The notes beneath the pieces are model-generated. The model saw only the letters and a list, made by a program, of their open reading frames with translations, had not been told where the DNA came from and made no database searches. Positions 1 to 5,474 of a DNA stretch of 6,800 bases are shown here, in pieces. This DNA is from JABIBU01 sp964464685 (GTDB lineage Bacteria > Patescibacteriota > Patescibacteriia > Magasanikbacterales > UBA922). A program made the translations under genes and the position numbers. Where the stretch lies: the NCBI GenBank assembly GCA_964464685.1, contig CAYXGV010000052.1:1-6800 (forward strand), written 5' to 3'. The number at the start of each line of letters is the position of its first letter. Positions within the stretch are counted from its first letter, which is position 1.

Positions 1-108
1 AATTTGGGTAAGTTTTTTGTCCTGTTTGTGTCTATCTATTGGTAAATAGGCACAAAGTAGGAAACCATGTATTTGAAACGCCCATGGTTAGGCTGATGTT
101 GGTATGTA
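1..108. other. Non-coding left edge of the window
   Basis: No gene is supported here. The stretch lies downstream of the stop codon of the minus-strand gene ending at 109. It contains one short inverted repeat, AACCATG at 63-69 and CATGGTT at 83-89. This could fold behind that gene, but no T-tract follows it on the minus strand, so it is not called a terminator. Confidence 0.5.
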
Positions 109-666
109 CTACCTAAGCGTTATGCAAGGATCCCCACCACGCTGAAGCCAGTAGACACTGCTGTTATCCAGCCCCATGAACCACCACCCCTGTGTCCACG
201 TGCTCTCAAAGCCAGCATGCCAGAGTCGGTGTCCCTCGGTTTTACTGTTTGAGAGACATAGACAGACCTTCTTTTTTAAAGATTCCTGGTCTATCCAATT
301 GGTATCTAGATCCACAATATCCCTGCAGTAGTATATTTGTGGATGTTGGGCGCCAACTGCGAGTGTTATTTCTGTCGGGACTGGATGGAGTCCAATCAGT
401 TCGCGATACCTGAGAAGTTCCCATGTGGTTACTTCGCGAATCATGGTGAACAGCGTTAGAGTCAGACCAATTGGCTTGTCGCCGTCTCCCATAGGGAATA
501 CCTGTCTGGTGAAAAGACATGCCTCCGGTGCTTTTGACCAAGAATGTGGTGTACTATATTGCCCCGCGTCAATCATTTCTTGGATCTTCATTCGTGGATC
601 AATCTCAACGCCCAGTTGAACAGAACAGTGCTCAATTGTCCTATCTTTTTTCTTTTTCCACCACAT
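109..666 (-). CDS. Hypothetical protein, 185 aa, unrecognised family
   Basis: I do not recognise this protein and assign no function. The start is set at the ATG at 666-664 because a perfect AGGAGG (minus strand, 678-673) sits 6 bases before it. An in-frame ATG at 696 would add ten residues but has no such site. The stop is TAG. The product is soluble-looking: a basic start (MWWKKKKDR), no signal peptide and no membrane segment. Its C-terminal third is rich in tryptophan (for example TQGWWFMGL and SSVYW). By hand counts of sampled lines the gene is near 45-50% GC against about 30% for the later genes, and it alone has a strong ribosome binding site. That suggests a separate origin or high expression. 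It is divergent from the TrmB-like gene and has its own promoter. The frame is open throughout and has a good start, so I am fairly sure that it is real. Confidence 0.75.
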   Translation of the reverse strand: MWWKKKKDRTIEHCSVQLGVEIDPRMKIQEMIDAGQYSTPHSWSKAPEACLFTRQVFPMGDGDKPIGLTLTLFTMIREVTTWELLRYRELIGLHPVPTEITLAVGAQHPQIYYCRDIVDLDTNWIDQESLKKKVCLCLSNSKTEGHRLWHAGFESTWTQGWWFMGLDNSSVYWLQRGGDPCITLR

Positions 667-672
667 AGTAAT

Positions 673-678
673 CCTCCT
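673..678 (-). promoter_or_regulatory. Shine-Dalgarno that sets the start of the 109-666 gene
   Basis: The minus strand reads AGGAGG six bases before the ATG at 666-664. It decides the start codon. No other protein gene in this window has a comparable site. Confidence 0.8.
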
Positions 679-713
679 AGTTATTAAAATGAACACACAA
701 AGAACATGCCTTG

Positions 714-742
714 ACCATATCTATTTTTTTATATTTTGTCAA
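714..742 (-). promoter_or_regulatory. Predicted sigma70 promoter of the 109-666 gene
   Basis: On the minus strand, TTGACA at 742-737 is followed after exactly 17 bases by TATGGT at 719-714. This gives a perfect -35 and four of six -10 matches. Transcription would begin near 707 and leave a leader of about 40 bases. The -35 box is part of an inverted repeat, TTGTCAA at 736-742 against TTGACAA at 762-768, with the -35 box of the opposite promoter. The two promoters therefore face away from each other across 19 bases. Confidence 0.6.
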
Positions 743-761
743 TAATTATCAACAACCAAAC

Positions 762-790
762 TTGACAATTCGGCTTATTTAATATATAAT
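762..790 (+). promoter_or_regulatory. Consensus sigma70 promoter of the TrmB-like gene
   Basis: TTGACA at 762-767, a 17-base spacer and TATAAT at 785-790 match the housekeeping consensus at every position. The start site would be near 797, about 40 bases before the ATG at 837. The spacer is AT-rich. The inverted TTGTCAA/TTGACAA pair shared with the divergent promoter could also be an operator for the TrmB-like protein, but that is only inference. Confidence 0.8.
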
Positions 791-836
791 ATAGATAAAT
801 AAAAAAAGTGTTGAATAATTTTGACACTATTAAAAT

Positions 837-1574
837 ATGGAAAACAAAGACATATTAAAGAACTTAGGATTAGATGAACATGAGTCAAATATCTACATGA
901 CTTTGTTGCGGTTGGGTGGATCAAGAGCCAGCAAAGTGGCCAAAAGTGTGGGTCTGAAACGCACCACGGTTTATCCAATTTTAAAAGCATTAGCACAAAA
1001 AGGTTTTGTCAATGTTTATTTTAGAAAAAATACCAGATTTTATTATGCCCAAAAGCCAGCTCGAGTTGCTTCTATATTTGAAAAGAAGCTGGAGTTATTT
1101 GAAAATATTATTTCCAATCTTGAAACAATTGAAAAAAAACAAGCTGAGGTGTTTGGTTTGCGTTTTGTCGAGACAGTAAATGAACTAAAAGAGTTTTATA
1201 ATGGGATTTTACTTGAGTATAAGAATAAAGAATACTATATCATTGGTAGTGCTCTTGGTTGGGAAAGCTCAGATCCAAAATTTTTTGTCCAATACAGAAA
1301 AGATAGAGCAAAAAATAAGATAAAAACAAAGCTTGTTTTGTCGTCCGAGTCAAAAAAAATAAATCCAAAAGAGAAAGAATTACTTAGAGAATATAAATAT
1401 TTACCAGCTAAATACAAGTTTAAGAGTACAATTGATATTTTTGATGATAAAATTTTAGTTGTAAGTCCGGAATTATCGTCTTTGGCTGTGGTTATTGCCG
1501 TGCCGGCCATGACAGACGTGTTTAGAAGTGTATTTGAGGTATTGTGGGATAGTTTTCCTCTTGCCAAAAAGTAA
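837..1574 (+). CDS. TrmB-like winged-helix transcriptional regulator
   Basis: This 245-residue protein is probably a DNA-binding regulator of the TrmB type. Residues about 5-75 form a winged helix: NLGLDEHESNIYMTLLRLG opens helix 1, ASKVAKSVGLKRTTVYPILK is the helix-turn-helix with its recognition helix, and GFVNVYFRKNTRFYYAQ is the wing. Residues about 77-105 look like a coiled coil for dimerisation. Residues about 106-240 form an alpha/beta domain like the C-terminal part of shorter TrmB-like proteins. The sugar-binding extension of archaeal TrmB is not apparent, so the ligand is unknown. ATG 837 fits a perfect promoter and the family N-terminus, although no Shine-Dalgarno is seen. The stop is TAA, 27 bases before tRNA-Arg. 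Family is fairly certain; target genes cannot be read from the sequence. The divergent gene is the obvious candidate. Confidence 0.85.
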   Translation: MENKDILKNLGLDEHESNIYMTLLRLGGSRASKVAKSVGLKRTTVYPILKALAQKGFVNVYFRKNTRFYYAQKPARVASIFEKKLELFENIISNLETIEKKQAEVFGLRFVETVNELKEFYNGILLEYKNKEYYIIGSALGWESSDPKFFVQYRKDRAKNKIKTKLVLSSESKKINPKEKELLREYKYLPAKYKFKSTIDIFDDKILVVSPELSSLAVVIAVPAMTDVFRSVFEVLWDSFPLAKK

Positions 1575-1589
1575 GGTTTGGTGTAGTAT
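1561..1589 (+). promoter_or_regulatory. Possible promoter of the tRNA-Arg gene
   Basis: TTGCCA at 1561-1566, 17 bases, then TAGTAT at 1584-1589 would start RNA near 1596, six bases before the tRNA. The -35 box lies inside the last codons of the TrmB-like gene. The match is good but not perfect, and co-transcription with that gene is an alternative. Confidence 0.4.
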
Positions 1590-1601
1590 TATTGTACTTA
1601 A

Positions 1602-1673
1602 GCCCCCATAGTTCAATGGATAGAACAAGTCCGTCCTAAGGACGAAATGTGCGTTCGATTCGTGCTGGGGGCA
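1602..1673 (+). tRNA. tRNA-Arg, anticodon CCT
   Basis: The cloverleaf closes by hand. Acceptor GCCCCCA (1602-1608) pairs with TGGGGGC (1666-1672), followed by discriminator A. The D stem is GTTC/GAAC. The anticodon loop GTCCTAA is at 1633-1639, with anticodon CCT at 1635-1637 after the invariant T. The T stem GTGCG/CGTGC contains two G-U pairs, and the T loop is TTCGATT. The outermost anticodon-stem position is an A-G mismatch and loop position 32 is G, so this is a slightly unusual tRNA. CCA is not encoded, because CAA follows the discriminator. It reads the rare AGG codon. Confidence 0.9.
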
Positions 1674-1678
1674 CAACA

Positions 1679-1772
1679 AACACGATACAAAATACACGGA
1701 ATAACCACAGGTCATCCCTCTACAGGGATAAAACACAATTTGTATATTATTCCATGTATTTTGTATTGTGTT
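1679..1772. repeat. 94-bp inverted-repeat element between two tRNA genes
   Basis: The arms 1679-1704 and 1747-1772 are complementary over 26 bases, with only one C/A mismatch and one G/T wobble (core CACGATACAAAATACACGG against CATGTATTTTGTATTGTG). The 42-base centre holds a second perfect hairpin, ATCCCT CTAC AGGGAT, at 1714-1729. It starts six bases after tRNA-Arg and ends four bases before tRNA-Ala. No T-tract follows, so it is not a usual terminator. It could be a small palindromic mobile element, or an RNA structure guiding tRNA processing. I do not recognise a named family. Confidence 0.7.
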
Positions 1773-1776
1773 ATAT

Positions 1777-1847
1777 GGGCCTATGGTCTAGTGGTATGAC
1801 ACGGCATTCGCATTGCCGAAACGGCAGTCCGATTCTGCCTAGGTCCA
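1777..1847 (+). tRNA. tRNA-Ala, anticodon CGC
   Basis: Acceptor GGGCCTA (1777-1783) pairs with TAGGTCC (1840-1846), followed by discriminator A. The third pair is G-T, that is the G3:U70 wobble that alanyl-tRNA synthetase recognises, so the sequence confirms the alanine identity independently of the anticodon. The anticodon stem CGGCA/TGCCG encloses TTCGCAT with CGC at 1809-1811. The T stem GGCAG/CTGCC is perfect with loop TCCGATT. CCA is not encoded. There is no convincing promoter just upstream, so it may share the tRNA-Arg transcript. Confidence 0.92.
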
Positions 1848-1851
1848 CAAA

Positions 1852-1873
1852 TTGTATACACTAGTGTATACAA
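1852..1873. repeat. Perfect 22-bp palindrome behind tRNA-Ala
   Basis: TTGTATACACTAGTGTATAC plus AA reads identically on both strands. In RNA it gives a 9-bp hairpin with a CTAG loop. It starts five bases after the tRNA and runs directly into the next hairpin (they share bases 1872-1873). It may act in 3' processing of the tRNA transcript or be a protein-binding site. Confidence 0.7.
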
Positions 1874-1909
1874 AACACAACTATTAAGCACTGGTTGTGT
1901 TTTATTTTT
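1872..1909 (+). terminator. Terminator-like hairpin of the tRNA unit, with possible pseudoknot
   Basis: AAAACACAAC (1872-1881) pairs perfectly with GTTGTGTTTT (1894-1903) and is followed by ATTTTT, the layout of an intrinsic terminator, although the stem is AT-rich. The 12-base loop contains TTAAGCAC (1884-1891), which is fully complementary to GTGCTTAA just downstream (1912-1919). An H-type pseudoknot is therefore possible, or a competing fold. Confidence 0.6.
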
Positions 1910-2078
1910 AGGTGCTTAAGTCTGTTCCATAGGCAACAAAAGTGGATAAGCTGTGCCCAAAGAGTAGATTTTGGGGATAAGTTGGTAAATTGACCCAATC
2001 ATTAACCCAATGTTAATTTTTGATTTTATAAAAATATTTTTTAGTTGGCCGTGTAATTTATAGTAAAAACATTTTTAA

Positions 2079-2133
2079 TCCACCCAAGGCGGATGAAATG
2101 GTTTGAATTCCTGAAGCTTCCACCCAAGGCGGA
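2079..2133. repeat. Two copies of a 15-base hairpin repeat
   Basis: TCCACCCAAGGCGGA occurs identically at 2079-2093 and 2119-2133, exactly 40 bases apart. Read on the minus strand each copy is TCCGCC TTG GGTGGA, a 6-bp hairpin with one G-U pair. This looks like a short repetitive extragenic palindrome. I recall similar CCGCC-TTG-GGCGG elements in candidate-phyla genomes, but this was not searched. Confidence 0.65.
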
Positions 2134-2317
2134 CAAGTGCTTCTAAAATATTTATTCTTAACCCCTCAGTTTGCTACGGAGAAGTTGATGTGTTTTTTAT
2201 TCTTTCAAAATAATATTTTCCGTGGAACATTATAGAATAAAGAAAGCAAAAATAGGGGATTTTTTGGTATATTATTTAATAATTTTGCTTTTTAAAGATA
2301 TAAAACAATGTCGTACA

Positions 2318-2347
2318 ATGAATAATGTCCTTGCGGGTATTATTCAT
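2318..2347. repeat. 13-bp-stem hairpin element
   Basis: ATGAATAATGTCC (2318-2330) pairs with GGGTATTATTCAT (2335-2347) around the loop TTGC, with two G-U wobbles. The wobbles suggest that the structure is kept at the RNA level in this orientation. It abuts the next palindrome. Confidence 0.65.
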
Positions 2348-2371
2348 CCTGAGCCCCTCAGGGCGAAGGAT
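2346..2371. repeat. REP-like hairpin with tandem G-A mismatches
   Basis: The sequence folds as ATCCT, an internal GA/GA pair, GCCC, loop CTCA, GGGC, then AGGAT. The symmetric GA/GA internal loop would form tandem sheared G-A pairs. The form ATCCTGAG...CGAAGGAT resembles a repeat I have seen between genes of several AT-rich bacteria; no search was done. Confidence 0.6.
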
Positions 2372-2406
2372 CTTTCTTAATACTTATTTCTTGACCATTG
2401 TTTAAT

Positions 2407-2485
2407 AGCACACGGATGACACAGATTAAACCGACCTGCCTACCGGTGGGCAGGTTTGAACCTGTCTGTTATTATCTGTTATGCT
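2407..2485. repeat. Imperfect long inverted repeat with a palindromic core
   Basis: The core at 2434-2455 (ACCTGCCTACC followed by GGTGGGCAGGT) is a 22-base palindrome broken only by one T/G pair. Around it, AGCACACGGATGACACAGA (2407-2425) is roughly complementary to TCTGTTATTATCTGTTATGC (from 2465). The shape, an imperfect palindrome around a perfect centre, is that of a small mobile or REP-type element. Confidence 0.55.
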
Positions 2486-2501
2486 AAATACATTTTAATT
2501 A

Positions 2502-2526
2502 TTCCCGCTTGCTACCCGTTCGGGAA
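2502..2526. repeat. Short hairpin TTCCCG/CGGGAA
   Basis: TTCCCG (2502-2507) pairs with CGGGAA (2521-2526) around a 13-base loop. It is the next member of the palindrome cluster. Confidence 0.45.
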
Positions 2527-2540
2527 ATATAGTGTATTCT

Positions 2541-2571
2541 CTCGTTGTGGCTCGCTCATACGAGTTTTTTT
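2541..2571 (+). terminator. Weak terminator-like hairpin before the XRE promoter
   Basis: CTCGT (2541-2545) pairs with ACGAG (2560-2564), followed directly by seven T. The stem is only 5 bp with a 14-base loop, so termination may be weak. It would insulate the restriction cassette from upstream transcripts. Confidence 0.4.
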
Positions 2572-2576
2572 ATTTG

Positions 2577-2605
2577 TTAAAAATATTAGACACTGTTAAT
2601 ATAAT
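2577..2605 (+). promoter_or_regulatory. Possible promoter of the XRE-endonuclease operon
   Basis: A perfect TATAAT at 2600-2605 lies 17 bases after TTAAAA (2577-2582, four of six). Start of RNA would be near 2612, inside the inverted repeat at 2610-2641, leaving a leader of ~57 bases before ATG 2669. Confidence 0.45.
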
Positions 2606-2609
2606 ATCG

Positions 2610-2641
2610 TATTCCATTTTGGCATATTACAATATGGAATA
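2610..2641. promoter_or_regulatory. Candidate operator of the XRE regulator
   Basis: TATTCCAT (2610-2617) and ATGGAATA (2634-2641) form a perfect 8-bp inverted repeat with a 16-base spacer. It lies on the predicted start site and before the XRE gene, the position expected for autoregulation by a controller-type protein. No classical GACT/AGTC C-box is seen. The half-site spacing is wide for one XRE dimer, so two dimers or a plain RNA hairpin are alternatives. Confidence 0.4.
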
Positions 2642-2668
2642 TATCATATAATTATTAACCTATTCATT

Positions 2669-2890
2669 ATGTCTAACAATATATACTCAAAAGAACATGG
2701 TAAAATTATTGCTAAACTTAAACAAGCCCGTGAAGAATCCGGGTTGGATCAAACACAGGTAGCAAAATTGTTTGATAAAACCCAATCTTATGTTTCAAAA
2801 ATTGAGTCTGGTCAAAGAAAAATAGATGTAATTCAACTGAAAGAGTTTGCTAAAATTTATAATAAAAAAATTGATTATTTTATAAACTAA
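2669..2890 (+). CDS. XRE-family regulator, probable controller of the R-M system
   Basis: This 73-residue protein is almost entirely one helix-turn-helix domain of the Cro/CI (XRE) type. Residues 11-25 form helix 1, and residues about 27-48 (LDQTQVAKLFDKTQSYVSKI) form the helix-turn-helix. ESGQRKIDVIQLKEFAKIYN continues into the last helices typical of the family. Small XRE proteins placed directly before a restriction gene are usually controller (C) proteins, which delay endonuclease expression until DNA is methylated. That role is inferred from position. The stop codon is four bases before the endonuclease ATG, so both genes are surely co-transcribed. No Shine-Dalgarno precedes ATG 2669, but the next methionine lies past the domain start. 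An inverted repeat on the predicted start site is the likely target. Length is usual for C proteins. Confidence 0.88.
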   Translation: MSNNIYSKEHGKIIAKLKQAREESGLDQTQVAKLFDKTQSYVSKIESGQRKIDVIQLKEFAKIYNKKIDYFIN

Positions 2891-2894
2891 TTTT

Positions 2895-3596
2895 ATGAAT
2901 TTAAAAGAATTAAAGGAGAAACTTCAAAAGATAAAAAAGATGGGCTTTGTTAAAACACATCGAGTTAATGATACTGGAATTGGCAAAACATTAGAAGATC
3001 TACTTGGGATCAAAGAAAACAATATACCTCTACCTGACATTGGAGAAATTGCTGAACTAAAATCTTATAGAAAAGAAGCAAAATCAATGATGACTTTGTT
3101 TACATTAGAACCTCTACCAAAGGGTGGTGACCGCGACCGCACACTACTCGACGGTTTTGGCTATTCTAAAAGAGACAATCAAAGATCAAAAGAATTACAC
3201 AGCACACTTTCCTGTAAAAAATATAATGCTCAAAATCTAAAGCTTTCAATTGAAAAAGAAAAAATCAAAGTGAAAGGTAAAGATAGACGTCTAAATATTT
3301 ATTGGGACATGGCATCAGTTGAAAAAAAATTTAACGATAAACTACCTGCTCTTGTCTATGTGCTAGCTAAAACAAAAATAATAAAAGGTGTAGAGCATTT
3401 TCACTATAATGAAGCTTATCTTTTAGAAAATTTTGATTTTGAATTGTTTAAAAAAAGGGTGCGAAATGACGATATCGTGGTTGATTTTCGAATGTACTAT
3501 AGACCAGATGGATCCGTTAGAAATCACGGTACTGGTTTTAGAGTAAAAATGACTAAACTCGATGATTGTTTCTCAAAGAGAGTAAAATTGATTTAA
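2895..3596 (+). CDS. Type II restriction endonuclease, MvaI/BcnI family
   Basis: Cuts double-stranded DNA at a short specific site. Family members MvaI (CCWGG) and BcnI (CCSGG) act as monomers with a MutH-like PD-(D/E)xK fold. This 233-residue protein has the usual family length. Visible signatures are TGIGKTLEDLLGI (residues 27-39, with Glu34), then the catalytic PDIGEIAELK, giving Asp48, Glu54 and Lys56. Near the C-terminus comes VVDFRMYYRPDGSVRNHGTG (195-214), the conserved DNA-contacting segment with His211. The exact recognition sequence cannot be read from the protein. The gene follows the XRE gene by four bases and ends tail-to-tail with the methyltransferase gene; the two stop codons overlap in TTAA (3593-3596), leaving no room for a terminator. 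No residue of the active site is missing, so the enzyme is probably active. Family assignment is confident; a CC(S/W)GG-like site is a guess. Confidence 0.9.
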   Translation: MNLKELKEKLQKIKKMGFVKTHRVNDTGIGKTLEDLLGIKENNIPLPDIGEIAELKSYRKEAKSMMTLFTLEPLPKGGDRDRTLLDGFGYSKRDNQRSKELHSTLSCKKYNAQNLKLSIEKEKIKVKGKDRRLNIYWDMASVEKKFNDKLPALVYVLAKTKIIKGVEHFHYNEAYLLENFDFELFKKRVRNDDIVVDFRMYYRPDGSVRNHGTGFRVKMTKLDDCFSKRVKLI

Positions 3597-5458
3597 CTCT
3601 TCCGCAAGACAACTATACTCTCCCTATTTATTGTTTCTTCTAATTCTCCCACCTTGTTGGTTGGAGAATTTTTTTGAGGCATTCTTTTTCCTGGAATATT
3701 TCTAACAAATATATCTTCACATGTAAATCCAATTTCTTCTCCCAATTCAGCAATTATAAAATCAGTTGGAATTCTAACTTGTTTTACCATCCTGTTACCA
3801 ATCACAAGACAAAAATATTTGTTCTCCCCTAACATTCTATATGCTTGTTTTAAGCATTCATTTAAACCGATATTAAAACTAAGTACATCTTTTGCTCTTT
3901 TGATATCCTTTTTTGAAATTTTGTCTAATGCTTGCTTTAAATATTCAGATTGTAAATCATGTTCCAACTCTTGCGATGCTTTTCCGCCAAGCAAATCATT
4001 ATCAACTTTAGAAGCATCATTAGCATCTTCAAACATATCTATCCACTGAGATGACAATCTTGAAAACTGTCCGTAAGCAACAGTTGTACGACTATCCCCA
4101 TAAGGTGGAGAAGTAATAATACAATCTATTGAGCCATCTTTTATCCCGTTACCTTGGGAAGAATCACCAAATATAATTTTTGTCCATGTATTTTTATCCA
4201 CATCGTTATAAAACTGTTTCATAGCCCCAATATTTTCTTCGGTTTTCTTTTTAAACAAGGCTAATACATTTGGATTGTGATTCTTTAATTTATCACCCTT
4301 TATGCGCACCAGCTTAAACTCGCCGTTTTTCGTATTTGAACATTTTCTAATTATTTCACTAAAGGAAACCATGAAAAAATTCCTCACATCTTCATTTTTT
4401 ACCTTTTTTATATTTTCTTTTATTTTGGCTAGCTCAATTATAACTTTCTCTTTAAACCAAAACTCTATATTAAAAAACTCAGGTACTTTCACTCGTTTAT
4501 CCTTTGTTTTTTCTATTCTCTCCAAGAAATTAAAATACTCTTTCGTTAACAATGAAGGATCGATTTCTGTTGTTTTTGCTTTGGCGAGAAAGATTGCCAA
4601 AGGATTAAGATCTATCCCATAGGCATTTCTTCCCAAAAGCCTACTTTCAACAAGAGCAGTACCTGAACCACAAAAAATATCACAAATTGTATTGCCTTTT
4701 TCGCTATATGTTTCTAAAAGTCTTCGTGCAACTTGCGGTATAAACATCGCTGGGTATGTATGTAAACCGTGTGTGTATGATTTTGTTTTTTCTCCTCTAA
4801 AATCCCATGAATAATCTATCCTGCGCACAAGTCTTTGATCGTTAGCTCTTTCTTTTTCTATTTGTGACTCAAGATTTCTAATAATCTTTACTACAACACC
4901 TCTAATTTCTACCTCGGTACGAAAAATAGGCAACATCTGTGGATTGGCCGGTTGCAATCTAAACCGATTTTGCTCCCTATAAAATTTTTTCAGAGTAGCT
5001 TCATTTTCATCAATAATAGCAACCACCGTCTGACCATTATCTGCACTACTTTGTTTTCTAATTACAACTACATCTCCATCAAAAATGCCGTCATTAATCA
5101 TGCTGTTTCCGGCTACTCTCAAGGCATACAAATCACCAAATTTACTTACTTCATCTTTTGTTATTGTAATTGTATCACCACCAACCTCAATAGCTTCAAT
5201 GGGCTGGCCGGCAGCAATAGTTCCAACAACTGATATCTCAATTGTTTGTCTATTTCTAGAAGGGGCAACTGCCCTTGCTCTGTTATTTTGTTTTTGCAAA
5301 TAACCTGCATCCTGCAATTTTTTGATATGATAATGTGCTGTAGAAACAGATGATAACCTAAAATGCTTCTTAATTTCCTCCAAAGAGGGTGCCATTTTTT
5401 GTTTATCAGTGTAGGTGGTAATATAATCTAATACTTTTTTTTGTTTTTTAGTTAACAT
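3593..5458 (-). CDS. LexA repressor fused to an m4C-type DNA methyltransferase
   Basis: One 621-residue reading frame joins two complete proteins; numbers below count from ATG 5458. Residues 1-~68 are the LexA winged helix (MLTKKQKKVLDYI, then SLEEIKKHFRLSSVSTAHYH). Residues ~70-196 are the S24 self-cleavage domain: scissile Ala83-Gly84 in GTIAAGQPI, nucleophile Ser119 in AGNSM and Lys157 in ATLKK. Its end, EIRGVVVKIIRN, is where a free LexA would stop. After a ~20-residue charged linker comes the methyltransferase: WDFRGEKTKSYTHGLHTYPA (218-237), SAM-binding motif I DIFCGSGTA (260-268), GIDLNPLA, and catalytic TSPPYG (449-454), typical of N4-cytosine or N6-adenine enzymes. The family end PGKRMPQKNSPTN is present. 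No methionine lies between residues 176 and 237, so separate initiation is unlikely; only a GTG at residue 211 offers it. ATG 5458 is chosen over GTG 5464 because LexA proteins begin MLTKK. Confidence 0.93.
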   Translation of the reverse strand: MLTKKQKKVLDYITTYTDKQKMAPSLEEIKKHFRLSSVSTAHYHIKKLQDAGYLQKQNNRARAVAPSRNRQTIEISVVGTIAAGQPIEAIEVGGDTITITKDEVSKFGDLYALRVAGNSMINDGIFDGDVVVIRKQSSADNGQTVVAIIDENEATLKKFYREQNRFRLQPANPQMLPIFRTEVEIRGVVVKIIRNLESQIEKERANDQRLVRRIDYSWDFRGEKTKSYTHGLHTYPAMFIPQVARRLLETYSEKGNTICDIFCGSGTALVESRLLGRNAYGIDLNPLAIFLAKAKTTEIDPSLLTKEYFNFLERIEKTKDKRVKVPEFFNIEFWFKEKVIIELAKIKENIKKVKNEDVRNFFMVSFSEIIRKCSNTKNGEFKLVRIKGDKLKNHNPNVLALFKKKTEENIGAMKQFYNDVDKNTWTKIIFGDSSQGNGIKDGSIDCIITSPPYGDSRTTVAYGQFSRLSSQWIDMFEDANDASKVDNDLLGGKASQELEHDLQSEYLKQALDKISKKDIKRAKDVLSFNIGLNECLKQAYRMLGENKYFCLVIGNRMVKQVRIPTDFIIAELGEEIGFTCEDIFVRNIPGKRMPQKNSPTNKVGELEETINRESIVVLRKS

Positions 5459-5474
5459 ATACACAGTTTGGTTA

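Larger units (their letters stand above)
1904..2668. other. Gene-free spacer with clustered palindromic repeats
   Basis: Neither strand holds a frame that looks like a gene in these ~765 bases. The first part (1920-2070) is plain AT-rich DNA with two imperfect DnaA-like boxes (1941-1949 and 1972-1980, each eight of nine). From 2079 to 2564 there is a series of short palindromes listed separately. The last 100 bases hold the promoter region of the XRE gene. The spacer separates the tRNA genes from the restriction-modification cassette. Confidence 0.7.

Noticed and set aside
192..619. Open plus-strand frames and a second minus-strand frame over the first gene
   Set aside because: They overlap the minus-strand gene with the good ribosome binding site and show no domain-like sequence.
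775..996. Minus-strand frame of 73 codons
   Set aside because: It overlaps the consensus promoter and the start of the TrmB-like gene and has no recognisable content.
1777..1847. tRNA-Ala as an integration site with a repeated 3' end
   Set aside because: I saw no direct repeat of the tRNA 3' end elsewhere in the window and no integrase gene.
1235..1864. Open frames over the end of the TrmB-like gene and the tRNA genes
   Set aside because: They run antisense to the TrmB-like gene or through both tRNAs; the tRNA cloverleaves explain the sequence.
1941..1980. Two DnaA-like boxes as a replication origin
   Set aside because: Both have one mismatch, there are only two, and no dnaA or dnaN gene or unwinding element is nearby.
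2001..2022. Terminator ATTAAC CCAAT GTTAAT followed by T
   Set aside because: The stem is six AT-rich pairs in AT-rich DNA with no gene directly upstream; likely chance.
2079..2133. CRISPR array
   Set aside because: Only two 15-base copies with one 25-base gap, and no cas gene in the window.
3819..5303. Plus-strand frames opposite the LexA-methyltransferase gene
   Set aside because: They are antisense shadows of a gene with clear domains and active-site motifs.
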